From: Paenibacillus sp. R14(2021)
GTDB taxonomy: Bacteria; Bacillota; Bacilli; Paenibacillales; Paenibacillaceae
Length of the DNA stretch: 64,000 nucleotides
Assembly (NCBI RefSeq): GCF_019431355.1
Contig: NZ_CP080269.1
Span: 124,001 to 188,000, forward strand
Reading direction: 5' to 3'
Part shown: piece after piece, positions 63,953 through 64,000 of the stretch
Layout of the letters: each line of letters opens with the position of its first letter
Numbering within the stretch: the first letter of the stretch is position 1
Position numbers and translations under genes: made by a program
The notes under the pieces: generated by a model
The model's database searches: none
What the model saw: only the letters and a program-made list of their open reading frames with translations
Told to the model about the DNA's origin: nothing

Positions 63953-64000
63953 GATCGCGGGGTAATGAATTGGTATAAACCACTTGCGAAATTAAGATTT

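Overview
The window reads as a chromosomal segment of a spore-forming, moderately GC-rich Firmicute, most likely Paenibacillus or a close relative. The support is a GerA-type germination operon, a spore photoproduct lyase, a complete spoIIIA operon, SLH-type surface proteins, a T-box leader, many GTG/TTG starts with strong AGGAGG-type ribosome binding sites, and a gene order at 39-64 kb that follows the Bacillus subtilis yqhQ-to-yqxC region. No insertion sequence, prophage, CRISPR array or integrase was seen.

0-12 kb is mixed housekeeping and accessory DNA: the end of an ABC solute-binding protein, a three-gene tRNA cluster (fMet, a second CAT-anticodon tRNA, Leu), ung, a radical SAM protein, an SLH-domain exported protein, an L,D-transpeptidase, a YjfB-like 58-aa gene, an AT-rich acyltransferase beside a tRNA-Val gene, several small proteins, an MBL-fold hydrolase, a DUF1292 protein, a DUF1885 protein and arginine decarboxylase. 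12-25 kb is membrane-centred: two MFS transporters, a TetR-linked ABC exporter with two operator-like palindromes, a gerA-gerC-small-gerB germination operon, and a stand-alone RND pump. 25-31 kb holds a secreted stalk/PKD-like protein and a three-gene operon of two Gfo/Idh/MocA oxidoreductases around an AraC regulator.

31-39 kb carries yidD, a methionine T-box leader with metG, and a zinc ABC operon behind a consensus promoter that runs into a Zur-like palindrome. CcdA and splB follow, convergent with overlapping stop codons, and then mntR. 39-64 kb is the conserved block: yqhQ, yqhR, aroQ, yqhT, efp, [aspartokinase, ytwI, comB, comA inserted], yqhV, spoIIIAA-AH, accB, accC, yqhY, amaP, a DUF2273 gene, nusB, folD, xseA, xseB, ispA, dxs, tlyA. 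It joins sporulation (SpoIIIA channel), fatty acid synthesis (AccBC), envelope stress (Asp23/AmaP), one-carbon metabolism, exonuclease VII and isoprenoid synthesis.

No clearly new multi-gene system is evident. The best leads are a probable frameshifted small gene translationally coupled to the DUF1885 gene, the comAB/aspartokinase insertion next to spoIIIA, the twin TetR operators, and two small genes under 60 codons. All calls come from reading the sequence and from knowledge of the families; no database search was run.
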